Below are positions 28,459 to 37,515 of a stretch of DNA of 49,655 nt, piece after piece. The DNA is from a virus. A model generated the notes under the pieces. That model was not told the DNA's origin. It saw only the letters and a list, made by a program, of their open reading frames with translations, and ran no database searches. Numbering within the stretch: position 1 is the stretch's first letter; the number at the start of each line of letters is the position of its first letter. Position numbers and translations under genes: made by a program. The stretch spans positions 1 to 49,655 of IMG/VR virus record IMGVR_UViG_3300009024_000021, one strand, 5' to 3'.

Positions 28459-28880
28459 TGGCTATTGAAGAATTTCAAACAGATGGCGGTTATGTCATAT
28501 TTACAAATACACCTAAAAAAGTTAAAGATTCGTACACAATGCGAAAATTTCAAAGAGATAGATTACGTCTACAAGGTATGATAACTAAATTGTTAGAAAA
28601 AGAAGATGTTATTATTTTTTATAAAGACGAAGACGAGGTAATACAAAACACTGTTGGAACTAGGAATAGTCACAGACGTGAATTATTAGAAGAACCAGTT
28701 ACTATGGAAGACTACAAAAAAGGTCCTGTAGAAGAAATACATCATGTTAGTTTTCTTAGTATTCCTGGATACGAACCAATGTTATTACATGTTGATTCTA
28801 TTACTAAATTTATTGCATCGTCGACAGATATCTACGAGTTTTTAAACGAAATCGGAAAAGATAAAGAAGAAGTATCATAG
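28458..28880 (+). CDS. Unknown small protein ending the halogenase operon
   Basis: The 140-residue charged product begins MAIEEFQTDGGYVIFTN. There is no recognised domain; it looks alpha/beta with a basic helix (residues 25-50). It starts on the last base of the preceding TAA, with ribosome site GGAGG (28447-28451). It ends in TAG just before the late promoter of the next fibre gene. It is the sixth and last gene of the coupled unit that begins at 23373. Confidence 0.55.
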   Translation: MAIEEFQTDGGYVIFTNTPKKVKDSYTMRKFQRDRLRLQGMITKLLEKEDVIIFYKDEDEVIQNTVGTRNSHRRELLEEPVTMEDYKKGPVEEIHHVSFLSIPGYEPMLLHVDSITKFIASSTDIYEFLNEIGKDKEEVS

Positions 28881-28888
28881 CATACACA

Positions 28889-28896
28889 GATAAATA
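28889..28896 (+). promoter_or_regulatory. T4-type late promoter (GATAAATA) for the 28919 fibre
   Basis: GATAAATA followed by CT lies 23 bases before ATG 28919. The predicted start near 28902 leaves a short leader holding AAAGGAG (28906-28911). It marks the switch back from the enzyme operon to late structural genes. Confidence 0.6.
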
Positions 28897-28918
28897 CTCT
28901 ATATAAAGGAGTTTTTTA

Positions 28919-30232
28919 ATGGCATCAAATCAAGCACCAGTTGTCGATAGAATTAGAATAATTCCTAGACCCGACGACTTTCTAGATAGAAACGTTGGAT
29001 CTAGCGGTGAAGTCTTTTTTAACAAAGCAACAAATTCATTAAGAGTGTATAGTGGCGCATTGGCTGGCGGCTACGAACTAGTTACATCAGATCTAGCAAA
29101 TGTTACTGATAGTGCTCTTTTAGCAAAAGCAACTACAGCTGGATTAGCAAAAACTGATCTAACTAATATAACCGACAGCGACTTTTTAACAAAAGCTAAT
29201 CAAGCAGGCATAACTGCTTCAGCAGGTGCAAGCATTGATGTTTCAGAATCTGTTCCTACAACTCCGTCACAAGGTAATATTTGGCTTAATAGTAATACTG
29301 GCGCTCTCTATGTTTACATTACTGATGTAGACGGGTCTCAATGGATACAACCAGTAGTTGGTATTAGCTCAGGCGGTGGTTCCGGTGACAGTAATCAAAA
29401 CGCTTTTTCAAATTTTGCTGTAACAGGCCAAACAACAATAGCCGCAAATACTACAACTGATACAGTAAATCTTGTCGCAGGATCCGGCATGACTATTACT
29501 ACTAGCGGAGATACTATTACGTTTGTATCATCCGGCGGTGGCGGTGGCGGTGGTGGAATTGCTTTAACAGATTTATCTATTGTTACAGGAAGTGCAAATG
29601 CTACTCCATCATTAGCATACAACAATACTACCGGAGTATTTACATATACTCCACCTTCAATAGATAACTTTATTACAGCAGATAGTGCAACAGAGTTTAC
29701 AAATAAAACCGGAAACAATAGTCAATGGACTAATGACTCGAATTATATAACATCATATGCTGAAACAGATACATTAGATAGCGTAACTGATAGGGGAGCA
29801 ACTACTAGTAACAATGTTACAGTTGGAGATATTACAGCAAACGCTTATATTAATGCAGGTACAGGTTCACCAACATTTACTAGTGCTAGTTCAATAACAC
29901 TAACAGCACCAGACGGAGTAATATCAAACGGTGTAAAGGCTCCTATATATGCAGGCTTAGTAGCAGGAACAGGTACACTTACAGTAACTGGCTCAGGCGT
30001 AAGTACTGTTGGTAGTGTTGACAATGGCCTAGGTGATTATACTTTAACTTTTACTAATCCCCTTGGCGTTGATACTGACAGTTTTGGAATACTAGGAAAT
30101 GCACAAGATCAATCAGGAGCTGCAATGGTATCGTTTGTCAAAACAAGTACTACTGTAATTCGAGTATATGTACATGATGCAACCGGCAACAACATCGATG
30201 CTGATGTGTTTATTACAATTTATGAGCTGTAA
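28919..30232 (+). CDS. Tail fibre / baseplate-attached structural protein
   Basis: The 437-residue product opens MASNQAPVVDRIRIIPRPDD, a likely virion-anchoring end. Next comes a G-E-V-F-F-N-K-A-T-N-S-L-R-V-Y block like those at the ends of other fibres here, and two A-x-V-T-D-S-x-L-L-x-K-A repeats. A Gly run of eight residues lies near 29535-29558. The segment N-Q-N-A-F-S-N-F-A-V-T-G-Q-T-T-I-A is nearly identical to one in the fibre at 32254. The end is beta-rich with no catalytic motif. The gene is followed 2 bases later by a subtilisin-like protease. Confidence 0.65.
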   Translation: MASNQAPVVDRIRIIPRPDDFLDRNVGSSGEVFFNKATNSLRVYSGALAGGYELVTSDLANVTDSALLAKATTAGLAKTDLTNITDSDFLTKANQAGITASAGASIDVSESVPTTPSQGNIWLNSNTGALYVYITDVDGSQWIQPVVGISSGGGSGDSNQNAFSNFAVTGQTTIAANTTTDTVNLVAGSGMTITTSGDTITFVSSGGGGGGGGIALTDLSIVTGSANATPSLAYNNTTGVFTYTPPSIDNFITADSATEFTNKTGNNSQWTNDSNYITSYAETDTLDSVTDRGATTSNNVTVGDITANAYINAGTGSPTFTSASSITLTAPDGVISNGVKAPIYAGLVAGTGTLTVTGSGVSTVGSVDNGLGDYTLTFTNPLGVDTDSFGILGNAQDQSGAAMVSFVKTSTTVIRVYVHDATGNNIDADVFITIYEL

Positions 30233-30234
30233 CG

Positions 30235-32232
30235 ATGTCTGAAAGAGAATATGTTGTTGTTGTTAATCGAGGCGAAGACTTAGAAGCATTTGATGCTGAA
30301 CTAGAAGCATCAACGGGCGAAGGCCCAATTCCAAATAGAACAGTAGAAGTTGCTAATCCAAGACCCGGATCTGAGCGTATGACTCACTGGATGTTAACTG
30401 ACGACGAAGCAGAAGAATTAAAAAATGACCCAAGAGTGTTATGTGTAGAAATACCGCCTGACCAAAGAGACGATATTGAGATAGGCTATGCAGCTAGACA
30501 AACAGGCACTTTTTACAGAGGATCAAATTTACAATCAAGTTATATTAATTGGGGTCTTAGAAGATGTACAGCAGTTGATAATTCAACATTTGGTTTCCAA
30601 ACTACGTTAGCAGGAGATTACGATTATGCTATCGACGGCACGGGTGTTGATGTTGTAATACAAGACAGTGGTATACAAGAAGATCACCCAGAATGGCTTA
30701 GTACTAAAGATGAACTCATTGATACTGTACAAGGCGGTGTTGCTACATTTAATTTTATTGCGAGCGCCATAGCAACTAATGACATATACGTACCATATTA
30801 TCAATTTGCAAATCCTACAGCTAATTATATTGCTTCAATGACAGGCACACCTTGGGCAAACGGACAATATGACGGTGCCGAATTTTTAATACGATTTGTT
30901 TTAGCAGACGGCAAGACTATAGAAAGAACTAGAATATTCGGAGGTATAGGAAACGGTACAGTAACTGCAGGAAAAAATACTTTCGAACTTAGTCTAGCAG
31001 GTACAATACATATTGAACAAACTGACGAAGATTTAAGACTTGCTTTTACTACTGGCGGCTATACTCAAAACGGAGTAATACAGTTATGGTTAACAGCCGG
31101 ACAGACTAGAATGCGTCAAATAGATTGGTATGGTGCGAGCGGACTTACTGGTACACAAAATGCAAATCATTATAGAGATGCTGACGGTCATGGAACGCAC
31201 TGTGCAGGGATAGCCACAGGTAAAACATATGGTTGGGCTAAGGGTGCTCATGTTTATTCACAAAAGTTAGCAGGGCTAGAAACATTGTCAGGAACTGACG
31301 GAACAGGAATTGCAATATCAGATGCATTTGATGCTATAAGATTATGGCATAACAATAAACCAATAGACCCAGTTACTGGTGCAAAACGACCAACGGTTGT
31401 TAATATGAGTTGGGGGTACAGTACAGTTATAACTTCTACTCCATCAAGTGGATCTTATAGAGGATCTCCATGGACATGGGGAAGTTCATATACAGATCGA
31501 TATGTACTATGGGCAGATACTGGTGTACCAACAGCAACTGAAGGTGGTGGCTTTAGAATGCCTATCCGTGTAGGATCAATTGACGCTGAAATTGAAGCTA
31601 TGATTGACGCCGGAATTCATGTTTGTATTGCTGCAGGTAATACTCCAATGAAACATGATGTTTCAAATGGATTAGATTATAATAATGTTGTAGTGTTTAA
31701 TGCTGTATCTTACGAGTACCATAGAGGAAGTTCGCCATATAGTGATCGTGCATTAAATGTAGGTAATATCGATAGTAGTGTACAATCTTTTAGTGGAAAT
31801 TTTTATGATAAAACAGCTACAAGCTCTATTAGAGGTCCGGCTGTAAACATATGGGCTCCGGGTAACGGTGTAGTAAGTACAGCAAGTAATATAGGTGATG
31901 CATCATATACTACAATTGATTACCCAGACAATAACAGTTATAAAATCATGAATATCGGAGGCACTTCAATGGCATCTCCCCAAGTAGCAGGACTTGCTGC
32001 ATTAAAAGCACAGTCACTACCAACAAGGAATCCAGACAGGATCCGTGGAGATATTATTAATGATGCAAAAAATGTAGTATATAATACAGGATCAAGTACA
32101 GATTACGATAACTTAAATCAAAGTTTACTGGGTTCTGAACCTAACATAATGTTCTCTAAATATGCTGTTTATAATCCAATGTCATATTCGGGTCCTATAA
32201 CAATTCGTAATGTCGGACCTCGGTTACGATAA
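30235..32232 (+). CDS. Subtilisin-like serine protease (S8 family), probably virion-associated
   Basis: The 665-residue product has the complete S8 catalytic triad: D144 in VVIQDSGIQ, H319 in GHGTHCAG, and S578 in GGTSMASPQVAG; the oxyanion Asn lies in CIAAGNT. Residues 1-80 resemble an I9-type inhibitor prodomain. There is no signal peptide, so it is probably delivered as part of the particle or used inside the cell. The Asp-to-His spacing is about 175 residues where subtilisins have about 30, meaning a beta-rich domain (about 155-310) is inserted. It sits between two fibre genes that share a module, and probably acts in fibre processing or degradation of host surface protein (inference). 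Confidence 0.85.
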   Translation: MSEREYVVVVNRGEDLEAFDAELEASTGEGPIPNRTVEVANPRPGSERMTHWMLTDDEAEELKNDPRVLCVEIPPDQRDDIEIGYAARQTGTFYRGSNLQSSYINWGLRRCTAVDNSTFGFQTTLAGDYDYAIDGTGVDVVIQDSGIQEDHPEWLSTKDELIDTVQGGVATFNFIASAIATNDIYVPYYQFANPTANYIASMTGTPWANGQYDGAEFLIRFVLADGKTIERTRIFGGIGNGTVTAGKNTFELSLAGTIHIEQTDEDLRLAFTTGGYTQNGVIQLWLTAGQTRMRQIDWYGASGLTGTQNANHYRDADGHGTHCAGIATGKTYGWAKGAHVYSQKLAGLETLSGTDGTGIAISDAFDAIRLWHNNKPIDPVTGAKRPTVVNMSWGYSTVITSTPSSGSYRGSPWTWGSSYTDRYVLWADTGVPTATEGGGFRMPIRVGSIDAEIEAMIDAGIHVCIAAGNTPMKHDVSNGLDYNNVVVFNAVSYEYHRGSSPYSDRALNVGNIDSSVQSFSGNFYDKTATSSIRGPAVNIWAPGNGVVSTASNIGDASYTTIDYPDNNSYKIMNIGGTSMASPQVAGLAALKAQSLPTRNPDRIRGDIINDAKNVVYNTGSSTDYDNLNQSLLGSEPNIMFSKYAVYNPMSYSGPITIRNVGPRLR

Positions 32233-32235
32233 ATA
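32228..32235 (+). promoter_or_regulatory. T4-type late promoter (GATAAATA) for the 32254 fibre
   Basis: The element sits across the stop of the protease gene (TAA 32230-32232). Predicted start 32241 is at the ribosome site AAGGAA (32241-32246), before ATG 32254. Confidence 0.6.
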
Positions 32236-32253
32236 TAAAAAAGGAACTATATA

Positions 32254-33846
32254 ATGGCTTTAAATTTTCCAGCAACAGCTAACATAGATGACACATATAC
32301 AGATGGCACGACTACATGGAAGTGGGACGGTTCTGTATGGAATATTGTTGACGGCGCAGATGGTGTTGCATTATTTAAAACAGTAGCCGGCGATTCAGGA
32401 AGTGCAACAGCAACTATTGCAACTGATACAATAACAATCGCAGGTGGCACTGACATTACTTCTAGTGTTGCTGGCAAAACAGTTACTCTTAATTACACTG
32501 GTGCAGCATCTAATCCAAACTTGTTTGCAACTATAGGCACAGACGATGGTACATTAACAGCAGCGTCTGCTACGAGTAATGTAGATATTTTAGGTGGTAC
32601 ACATATAACTACCCAGAACGCTACAGATACTGATAACATAGAAATTAACTTAGCAGCATTTACTGTAGACTTTTTGTCAGATGTTGACACAACAACAACG
32701 CCTCCAAGTACAGGTAGTGTATTAAAATGGGACGGTGCTAAATGGGCTCCTGGAACTGATGCTACTACAGGTGGCGGTGGTACTGATGCAGATACTCTTG
32801 ACGGACAAGATGGATCATATTACTTAAACTATAACAACTTATCAAATACACCTAGTGTTCTTTCACTAACTGGTCTAAGCATAGGCAATGAACTAGCGGC
32901 AAGTGGTGACGGAGCAATTAGTTATGATAATACTACAGGGGTGTTTAGATTTACACCTGCAGATTTATCGAGTTATTTGACTAGTGTGCCAGCACAGTCA
33001 TTTAGTAGTTTAACCGGCAAACCAACAACACTTGCAGGCTATGGTATTACAGATGCATTTGACGGCGTGTTTGGTTCACTTACTAGTAAACCAACAACAC
33101 TTGCAGGATACGGTATTACAGATGCAGCTACGTCTGCAAGCATACCAACAGACTTAACAGATTTAAACATTATAGATGGTGCAGCGAATCAAGTATTAAC
33201 AACTAACGGAGCAGGCGGATTTAGCTTTCAAGACGTGAGTGCTAGTTCAGGTGAAACAAATCAAAATGCATTTAGTAATGTTGCTGTAGCAGGACAAACA
33301 ACAGTAGCTGCAGAATCAAAAACTGATACACTTACACTTGTAGGCGGTACTAGTATTAATGTAACTACTGACGCTACTACTGATTCAGTAACTATTGCAT
33401 ATAACGGAGCATCAGGTGTTACTAACTTTTCAGACTTAACTGATGTAAATGATGCAAACTTATTAACAGTTGATAGAGTTTTTGAACATGCGGCAACTAC
33501 TTTCCGAGTTGACAATATTTCAGCAACATCATATACATTTGCACCACATTATGGCGGTAATAATCCAACTATTATTTTGATATCAGGACATACATATGCA
33601 TTTAATTTAAATATTGGCGGACACCCATTTGAAATACAAGATGCATCTTTAAATGCACTTACTACAAATTTATTACACGTAGATACTGACGGCACAGTAT
33701 CGGCAGATTCGGATGCACAAGGATTTGATGGCGGTACGTTGTATTGGAGAATTCCAGAAAATACTAGTGGAACATTTGCATATCAGTGTACATTGCATCC
33801 GGCAATGGTAGGTGCAATAACTATTAAAAGATTAAGTTCTCTGTAA
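32254..33846 (+). CDS. Tail fibre with C-terminal cupredoxin-like domain
   Basis: The product has 530 residues. The N-terminus carries a T-T-T-W-K-W-D-G-S-V-W attachment-type motif. The middle has two copies of the phage fibre repeat KPTTLAGYGITDA (33019-33057 and 33088-33126, 69 bp apart) and the NQNAFSNVAVAGQTTVAA module shared with the 28919 fibre. Residues about 425-530 look like a cupredoxin, with ligands H457 (GGHPFE), C512, H515 and M518 (CTLHPAM), the C-x2-H-x2-M spacing of amicyanins. The last 15 bases overlap the convergent gene on the other strand. Copper binding is predicted; a purely structural reuse of the fold is the alternative. Confidence 0.7.
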   Translation: MALNFPATANIDDTYTDGTTTWKWDGSVWNIVDGADGVALFKTVAGDSGSATATIATDTITIAGGTDITSSVAGKTVTLNYTGAASNPNLFATIGTDDGTLTAASATSNVDILGGTHITTQNATDTDNIEINLAAFTVDFLSDVDTTTTPPSTGSVLKWDGAKWAPGTDATTGGGGTDADTLDGQDGSYYLNYNNLSNTPSVLSLTGLSIGNELAASGDGAISYDNTTGVFRFTPADLSSYLTSVPAQSFSSLTGKPTTLAGYGITDAFDGVFGSLTSKPTTLAGYGITDAATSASIPTDLTDLNIIDGAANQVLTTNGAGGFSFQDVSASSGETNQNAFSNVAVAGQTTVAAESKTDTLTLVGGTSINVTTDATTDSVTIAYNGASGVTNFSDLTDVNDANLLTVDRVFEHAATTFRVDNISATSYTFAPHYGGNNPTIILISGHTYAFNLNIGGHPFEIQDASLNALTTNLLHVDTDGTVSADSDAQGFDGGTLYWRIPENTSGTFAYQCTLHPAMVGAITIKRLSSL

Positions 33847-34104
33847 GTCGTTAACTATACTAGTTAAACGTTTACGTATATCAATCATTCTAACTCTATT
33901 TTCGTGAAGTGAACTAGGATTAATAAATCCGTTGTTTGATGGATCATGGCCTTGATCAATTTGTGATGCATGTGCTGTTAGTTCTTTAAGCAATTCATTA
34001 CATTCTTTTTTAAGTACAGGATTAGTTATTACTGACAATTTTTCAGTAAAGTACTTTAAATCTTGTTGAAATTTAGGAAGAGTTTTAAACGATAAGTTAT
34101 TCAT
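33832..34104 (-). CDS. Small helical protein, unknown
   Basis: The 90-residue product has Lys/Leu/Glu-rich helices (FTEKLSVITNPVLKKECNEL) and a central Asn/Pro loop. It starts within the end of the cupin gene (8-base overlap, ATGAATAA), so it is the last gene of the - strand unit. Its 3' end overlaps the convergent fibre gene by 15 bases. No domain is recognised. Confidence 0.55.
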   Translation of the reverse strand: MNNLSFKTLPKFQQDLKYFTEKLSVITNPVLKKECNELLKELTAHASQIDQGHDPSNNGFINPSSLHENRVRMIDIRKRLTSIVNDLQRT

Positions 34105-34468
34105 CTTCTGACTCTATATTTCCTGCTGGAATTACATGATATACATCTTGTGGATTATACTTTGTTGCTGTTTCTGCTATAGCACTTCCGGCATACAAAC
34201 ATTCTAAACTAACTGGCATTAACGGCGGAACATGAAATACTGATCCTTCACGTAAGTTGTTTTCATATAACTTTCCTGTTTGAGTGTCTATCCATCGTAT
34301 TCTAAGTTCACCACTATTAACAAACCAAGACTTAGTAGTGTCCTTAGTAAAGCTCATATTTGTTTTTGAACCAATGTGTTCAAATACTAGAATCTTACTA
34401 CAATAATGTTCTGTGTTTGCCCACAATACTTCATATCCGAATTCTGTTTTAGTTACGTTATCATTCAT
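34097..34468 (-). CDS. Cupin-like protein (mannose-6-phosphate isomerase type fold)
   Basis: The 123-residue product is a single-domain cupin by pattern: KILVFEHIGSKTNMSFTKDT at the start of the barrel, S-G-E-L-R-I-R-W in the middle, and G-S-V-F-H-V-P-P-L-M-P-V-S-L near the end. The usual cupin-1 metal ligands G-x5-H-x-H are largely missing (H-I-G-S-K-T), so catalysis is doubtful and a binding or isomerase-like role is only possible. It lies 8 bases after the Nudix gene and shares overlapping codons with the next gene. The WFVNSGELRIRW segment supports the family call. Confidence 0.6.
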   Translation of the reverse strand: MNDNVTKTEFGYEVLWANTEHYCSKILVFEHIGSKTNMSFTKDTTKSWFVNSGELRIRWIDTQTGKLYENNLREGSVFHVPPLMPVSLECLYAGSAIAETATKYNPQDVYHVIPAGNIESEDE

Positions 34469-34476
34469 ATCAATAC

Positions 34477-34914
34477 CTAATTAATTAAATTAATTACTTC
34501 AAACAATGTTTCAAGTTTGCGTAAATTAACTTTGCTTTCGAGCGTATTTTTTAATCCGAAGTGTAACGGTCTTGGCCATTTGTTAAAACTAACCCAAGCA
34601 TACCCGTCATGCTCTTTGTTAAGTTGTGGAATAAATTCTTTATCAATAATACACAAATATGTGTGAAACAAAAAGTTTGTATCGTTACTTACAAAAGTTT
34701 CAAGCGGAATAGTTTTTTTAATGTTAGGAACATTACCTATTTCTTCTTTAATTTCTCGTTGTAAGCCTTCCCACGGAGTTTCTTTATCTTCTGTTGTGCC
34801 GCCAACTAATCCCCAAACATTATCTCGCTTGGTATTAGCCCTGCGAACAAACAGGAATCGTTTAGTTTCTAGTGTGTAAAAGATTGCACCACTACAGATA
34901 ATTTTTTTGCTCAT
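34477..34914 (-). CDS. Nudix hydrolase
   Basis: The 145-residue product has a Nudix box G-x5-E-x7-R-E-I-K-E-E-I-G at about residues 39-62 (GGTTEDKETPWEGLQREIKE region). It fits the consensus except for Asn in the last hydrophobic position. Nudix enzymes split nucleoside diphosphates linked to another group; T4-like phages use such enzymes on ADP-ribose, dinucleotide polyphosphates, or RNA caps. It sits in the structural - strand unit 14 bases after gp15, which is an unusual place for a nucleotide enzyme. The substrate cannot be told from the sequence. Confidence 0.8.
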   Translation of the reverse strand: MSKKIICSGAIFYTLETKRFLFVRRANTKRDNVWGLVGGTTEDKETPWEGLQREIKEEIGNVPNIKKTIPLETFVSNDTNFLFHTYLCIIDKEFIPQLNKEHDGYAWVSFNKWPRPLHFGLKNTLESKVNLRKLETLFEVINLIN

Positions 34915-34928
34915 ACAAATAATTATCT

Positions 34929-36371
34929 TTAAAGTGCTAGTCTCCAGGTACCTCTTGGATATTCACCATCTACTGAAAGTAGCCATTCTGAGTTATTCCA
35001 ACGGTATTGTTTAGAAGTTGTAAGATTAGTTATGTATACAACGTCAGTTGAACTATCGTTTGCAGATGCATCAAATACAACATGCCAGTTTGTGCCATCC
35101 CATTCGATAATGTCATTTGCTTGTGCTACAAAGTCTGTTCCGTCTTGGTTTTTCCATGTATCGGGTCCGTCTTCATTTACTATGTCACCAATTGGATTTA
35201 GGATTAACACTCTTGGCGTTGTAGAACTTAAATTTAATGCAGATGTTCCAGTTGTAGCTGGATCTATAATATAGTCTACATTACTTCTATCACCAGCTGG
35301 ACCTGTTATTACAGTATTATCAGGAAGCGAGTCTCCGTCCCAATTAACACTAATTTTTGTTTCGTCTAGTGGATTTAAACTAAATGTTCCAACAATTGAA
35401 TATTCTACATCTTGGTAATCTAAGCGTCTGAGGTGTATCTGTGATACTCCTGGCTCATAAGTACCGGGCATTGCTTCAAATAGTGTTCTCCAATCAACTG
35501 TTCCGACTTTACCTTTGTATATTAGTTGAATACTATTACCTTCAACATATACTCCTTGGTTTTCGTAACTAATTGTTGTAACATTAGTATTATTACTAGC
35601 TTCGTATGTTTCGTTTCCGTTGCGGTCAACACGCCCTATTACAATGGAGTCGTCCCAAGCATCGAGCTGAGGCGTTGATAAATCAACTTCAATAGTGCCT
35701 TTAGATTCGTCATGTATACTAGCAATAATATTTGTTATTACTCCTAACTTTTTAACTTTAACAGGAGGACTAATATATATTGGAACAGTAAATGCCATAG
35801 ATGAAACATCAATTTCGCTTTCTGTGCCTACTGGAATAGTTCTACTACTAAAATTGATATTGCTAATGCTTACAGTTGTAAGACTAGTCCAATCAATATA
35901 ATTGTCAGTAGTCTGTATTTCTAATGTAGGATTAAACAGAACTAATATTTGCTCCATTAGTTGTAATTTTTGATCTGTATTAGAAGTCCATAAGTCAACA
36001 TTTAAGTTTAAGATATACGGAGTAGGATGTAAACGTTCTACTGTATAATTTTTACCCTGGATACCTTCGTATGTTTGCGTAGCGGCATTATATTTTTGTT
36101 CTCTAATATGTTTCTTGCTTACAAAACTAGAATCAGAAATTCTTGTATTATCTGTTTCTAATCCACCAATATACACACCCATTCTGGGTACACTAGGTAG
36201 TTTGTTCTCACTGTTATCTCGTAAAATACTACCAACTTGTCTAGTAATATCGCCATACATAACTGGTACTGTTACAAGATTATCTTGATTATCTTTGTAA
36301 CTAAAGTTACTCATTAGTCTAACCATTTGGGTTACGTATCGTCTAATTTGTCCGTCATAAAAATGTTGCAT
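34929..36371 (-). CDS. 15: Tail completion / sheath terminator protein gp15
   Basis: The 480-residue product opens MQHFYDGQIRRYVTQMVRLMSNF, matching the T4 gp15 start pattern F-Y-x-x-x-x-R-R-Y, and the first 200 residues follow gp15 (VPVMYGDITRQ, YILNLNVDLWTSN, QILVLFNPTLE). T4 gp15 (272 aa) caps the tail after sheath assembly and joins it to the neck. Here about 230 extra residues follow, beta-rich with Y-R-W-N-N-S-E-W near the end, perhaps an added surface domain. Its ATG overlaps the gp14 stop (TAATG), so the two are coupled. Confidence 0.75.
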   Translation of the reverse strand: MQHFYDGQIRRYVTQMVRLMSNFSYKDNQDNLVTVPVMYGDITRQVGSILRDNSENKLPSVPRMGVYIGGLETDNTRISDSSFVSKKHIREQKYNAATQTYEGIQGKNYTVERLHPTPYILNLNVDLWTSNTDQKLQLMEQILVLFNPTLEIQTTDNYIDWTSLTTVSISNINFSSRTIPVGTESEIDVSSMAFTVPIYISPPVKVKKLGVITNIIASIHDESKGTIEVDLSTPQLDAWDDSIVIGRVDRNGNETYEASNNTNVTTISYENQGVYVEGNSIQLIYKGKVGTVDWRTLFEAMPGTYEPGVSQIHLRRLDYQDVEYSIVGTFSLNPLDETKISVNWDGDSLPDNTVITGPAGDRSNVDYIIDPATTGTSALNLSSTTPRVLILNPIGDIVNEDGPDTWKNQDGTDFVAQANDIIEWDGTNWHVVFDASANDSSTDVVYITNLTTSKQYRWNNSEWLLSVDGEYPRGTWRLAL

Positions 36372-37510
36372 TAGATATCAGCCTCTGGTTTCTTAGGTCT
36401 AAGAGCTTTACTTAAACTACTACGTTCTTGTACAGTTTCACCTGCAATTTCATTAGTACTTGTATTATTAATAAATGTACCTTTTTGTGTAGTTTCTGTA
36501 TTTGTATTTGATAATGTCATTCTTACATCGCCTTCAACTTTGATCCATCTAGTACCGTCATATTGGAAAAGACGTTTTGGTAAAAAATCGGTTCTAAGAA
36601 AATAGTCTCCATCAACAGCATCAGTTGGAAATGATATGCCATGCCCAAATGTTGCTCCATTAGGTGCATTTTCTTGTCCTACTAAGTACCCTTGATATCC
36701 TGATCTAGACGGTTTTGCTTGTATGTCGCCGTCACTATTGGTGTTTTTAAGGTCAACACTACCGTCAGCATTAGCATCTAATGTATAGTAGTGTGCAACG
36801 TCAAAGCCTGCCTTAGGAGCATCTGCTTCTGCTTGTGCTACTACAGCATCATTAATTTGCATTTCTTGTTCATATGTTGACAATACATCTCTTAGTGTAT
36901 CGCCACCAGGTGCATGTTCGTCTGCTGGTAGGTCTAATATATCTTTGTATTCTTGTGAATCGTATATTTGCTTTAACTTTAATCTATAAAGATGTGGATA
37001 CCATGTAGGCGAAAAGCCTTCTGCAGCTCTGTTAATGTCTTCAATAACATAAAAGCGTTTGAGTGCTACACTATAATCATTAAGTGCATATTCGTCTTTT
37101 AAATGAGGTAATTCAATTACATCACCTGGCATTAATTTCCTGCCAATTGTTTCAACACTACTATTAATATGTACAGTCATAAACAATGTATCATTGCTTA
37201 GAAATAAACCAAACTGGCTTAAATCAAAATCAATATCTTGTACATTGTATATTCCCCTTATGGAAAAAATATCTTCATCGTATTTACGATCTCTATTTTC
37301 CATAAACAGCATATCTTGTATGTTTGTTTCTTTTACAACATCGTAATGAGGTTGATCAGCAGTTGCATCTTCAACCGCTGTATTTTTAGGTCCAATATAC
37401 TTGTGAACAAATAAGTCAGTTCCTCCAACTGTAAACATTTCGAGGATCTGTTTATCTAAAAACTTGTAGTCTGCACCCTTCTCGGGTTTGTATAAACTTA
37501 ATCTTGGCAT
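36371..37510 (-). CDS. 14: Neck protein gp14
   Basis: The 379-residue product begins MPRLSLYKPEKGADYKF and follows the T4-like gp14 pattern (FTVGGTDLFVHKYIGP, E-N-R-D-R-K-Y-D, DIQDIDFDLSQFGLFLS-like region, PGDVIELPH). gp14 with gp13 forms the neck that closes the filled head and receives the tail. I choose ATG 37510 because it lies exactly 5 bases after a late-promoter element; an ATG two codons upstream (37516) overlaps that element. T4 gp14 is 256 aa; the extra C-terminal part holds a GATFGHGISFPTDAVDGDYF-type domain. Transcribed opposite to gp13. Confidence 0.75.
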   Translation of the reverse strand: MPRLSLYKPEKGADYKFLDKQILEMFTVGGTDLFVHKYIGPKNTAVEDATADQPHYDVVKETNIQDMLFMENRDRKYDEDIFSIRGIYNVQDIDFDLSQFGLFLSNDTLFMTVHINSSVETIGRKLMPGDVIELPHLKDEYALNDYSVALKRFYVIEDINRAAEGFSPTWYPHLYRLKLKQIYDSQEYKDILDLPADEHAPGGDTLRDVLSTYEQEMQINDAVVAQAEADAPKAGFDVAHYYTLDANADGSVDLKNTNSDGDIQAKPSRSGYQGYLVGQENAPNGATFGHGISFPTDAVDGDYFLRTDFLPKRLFQYDGTRWIKVEGDVRMTLSNTNTETTQKGTFINNTSTNEIAGETVQERSSLSKALRPKKPEADI

Positions 37511-37515
37511 AAACA

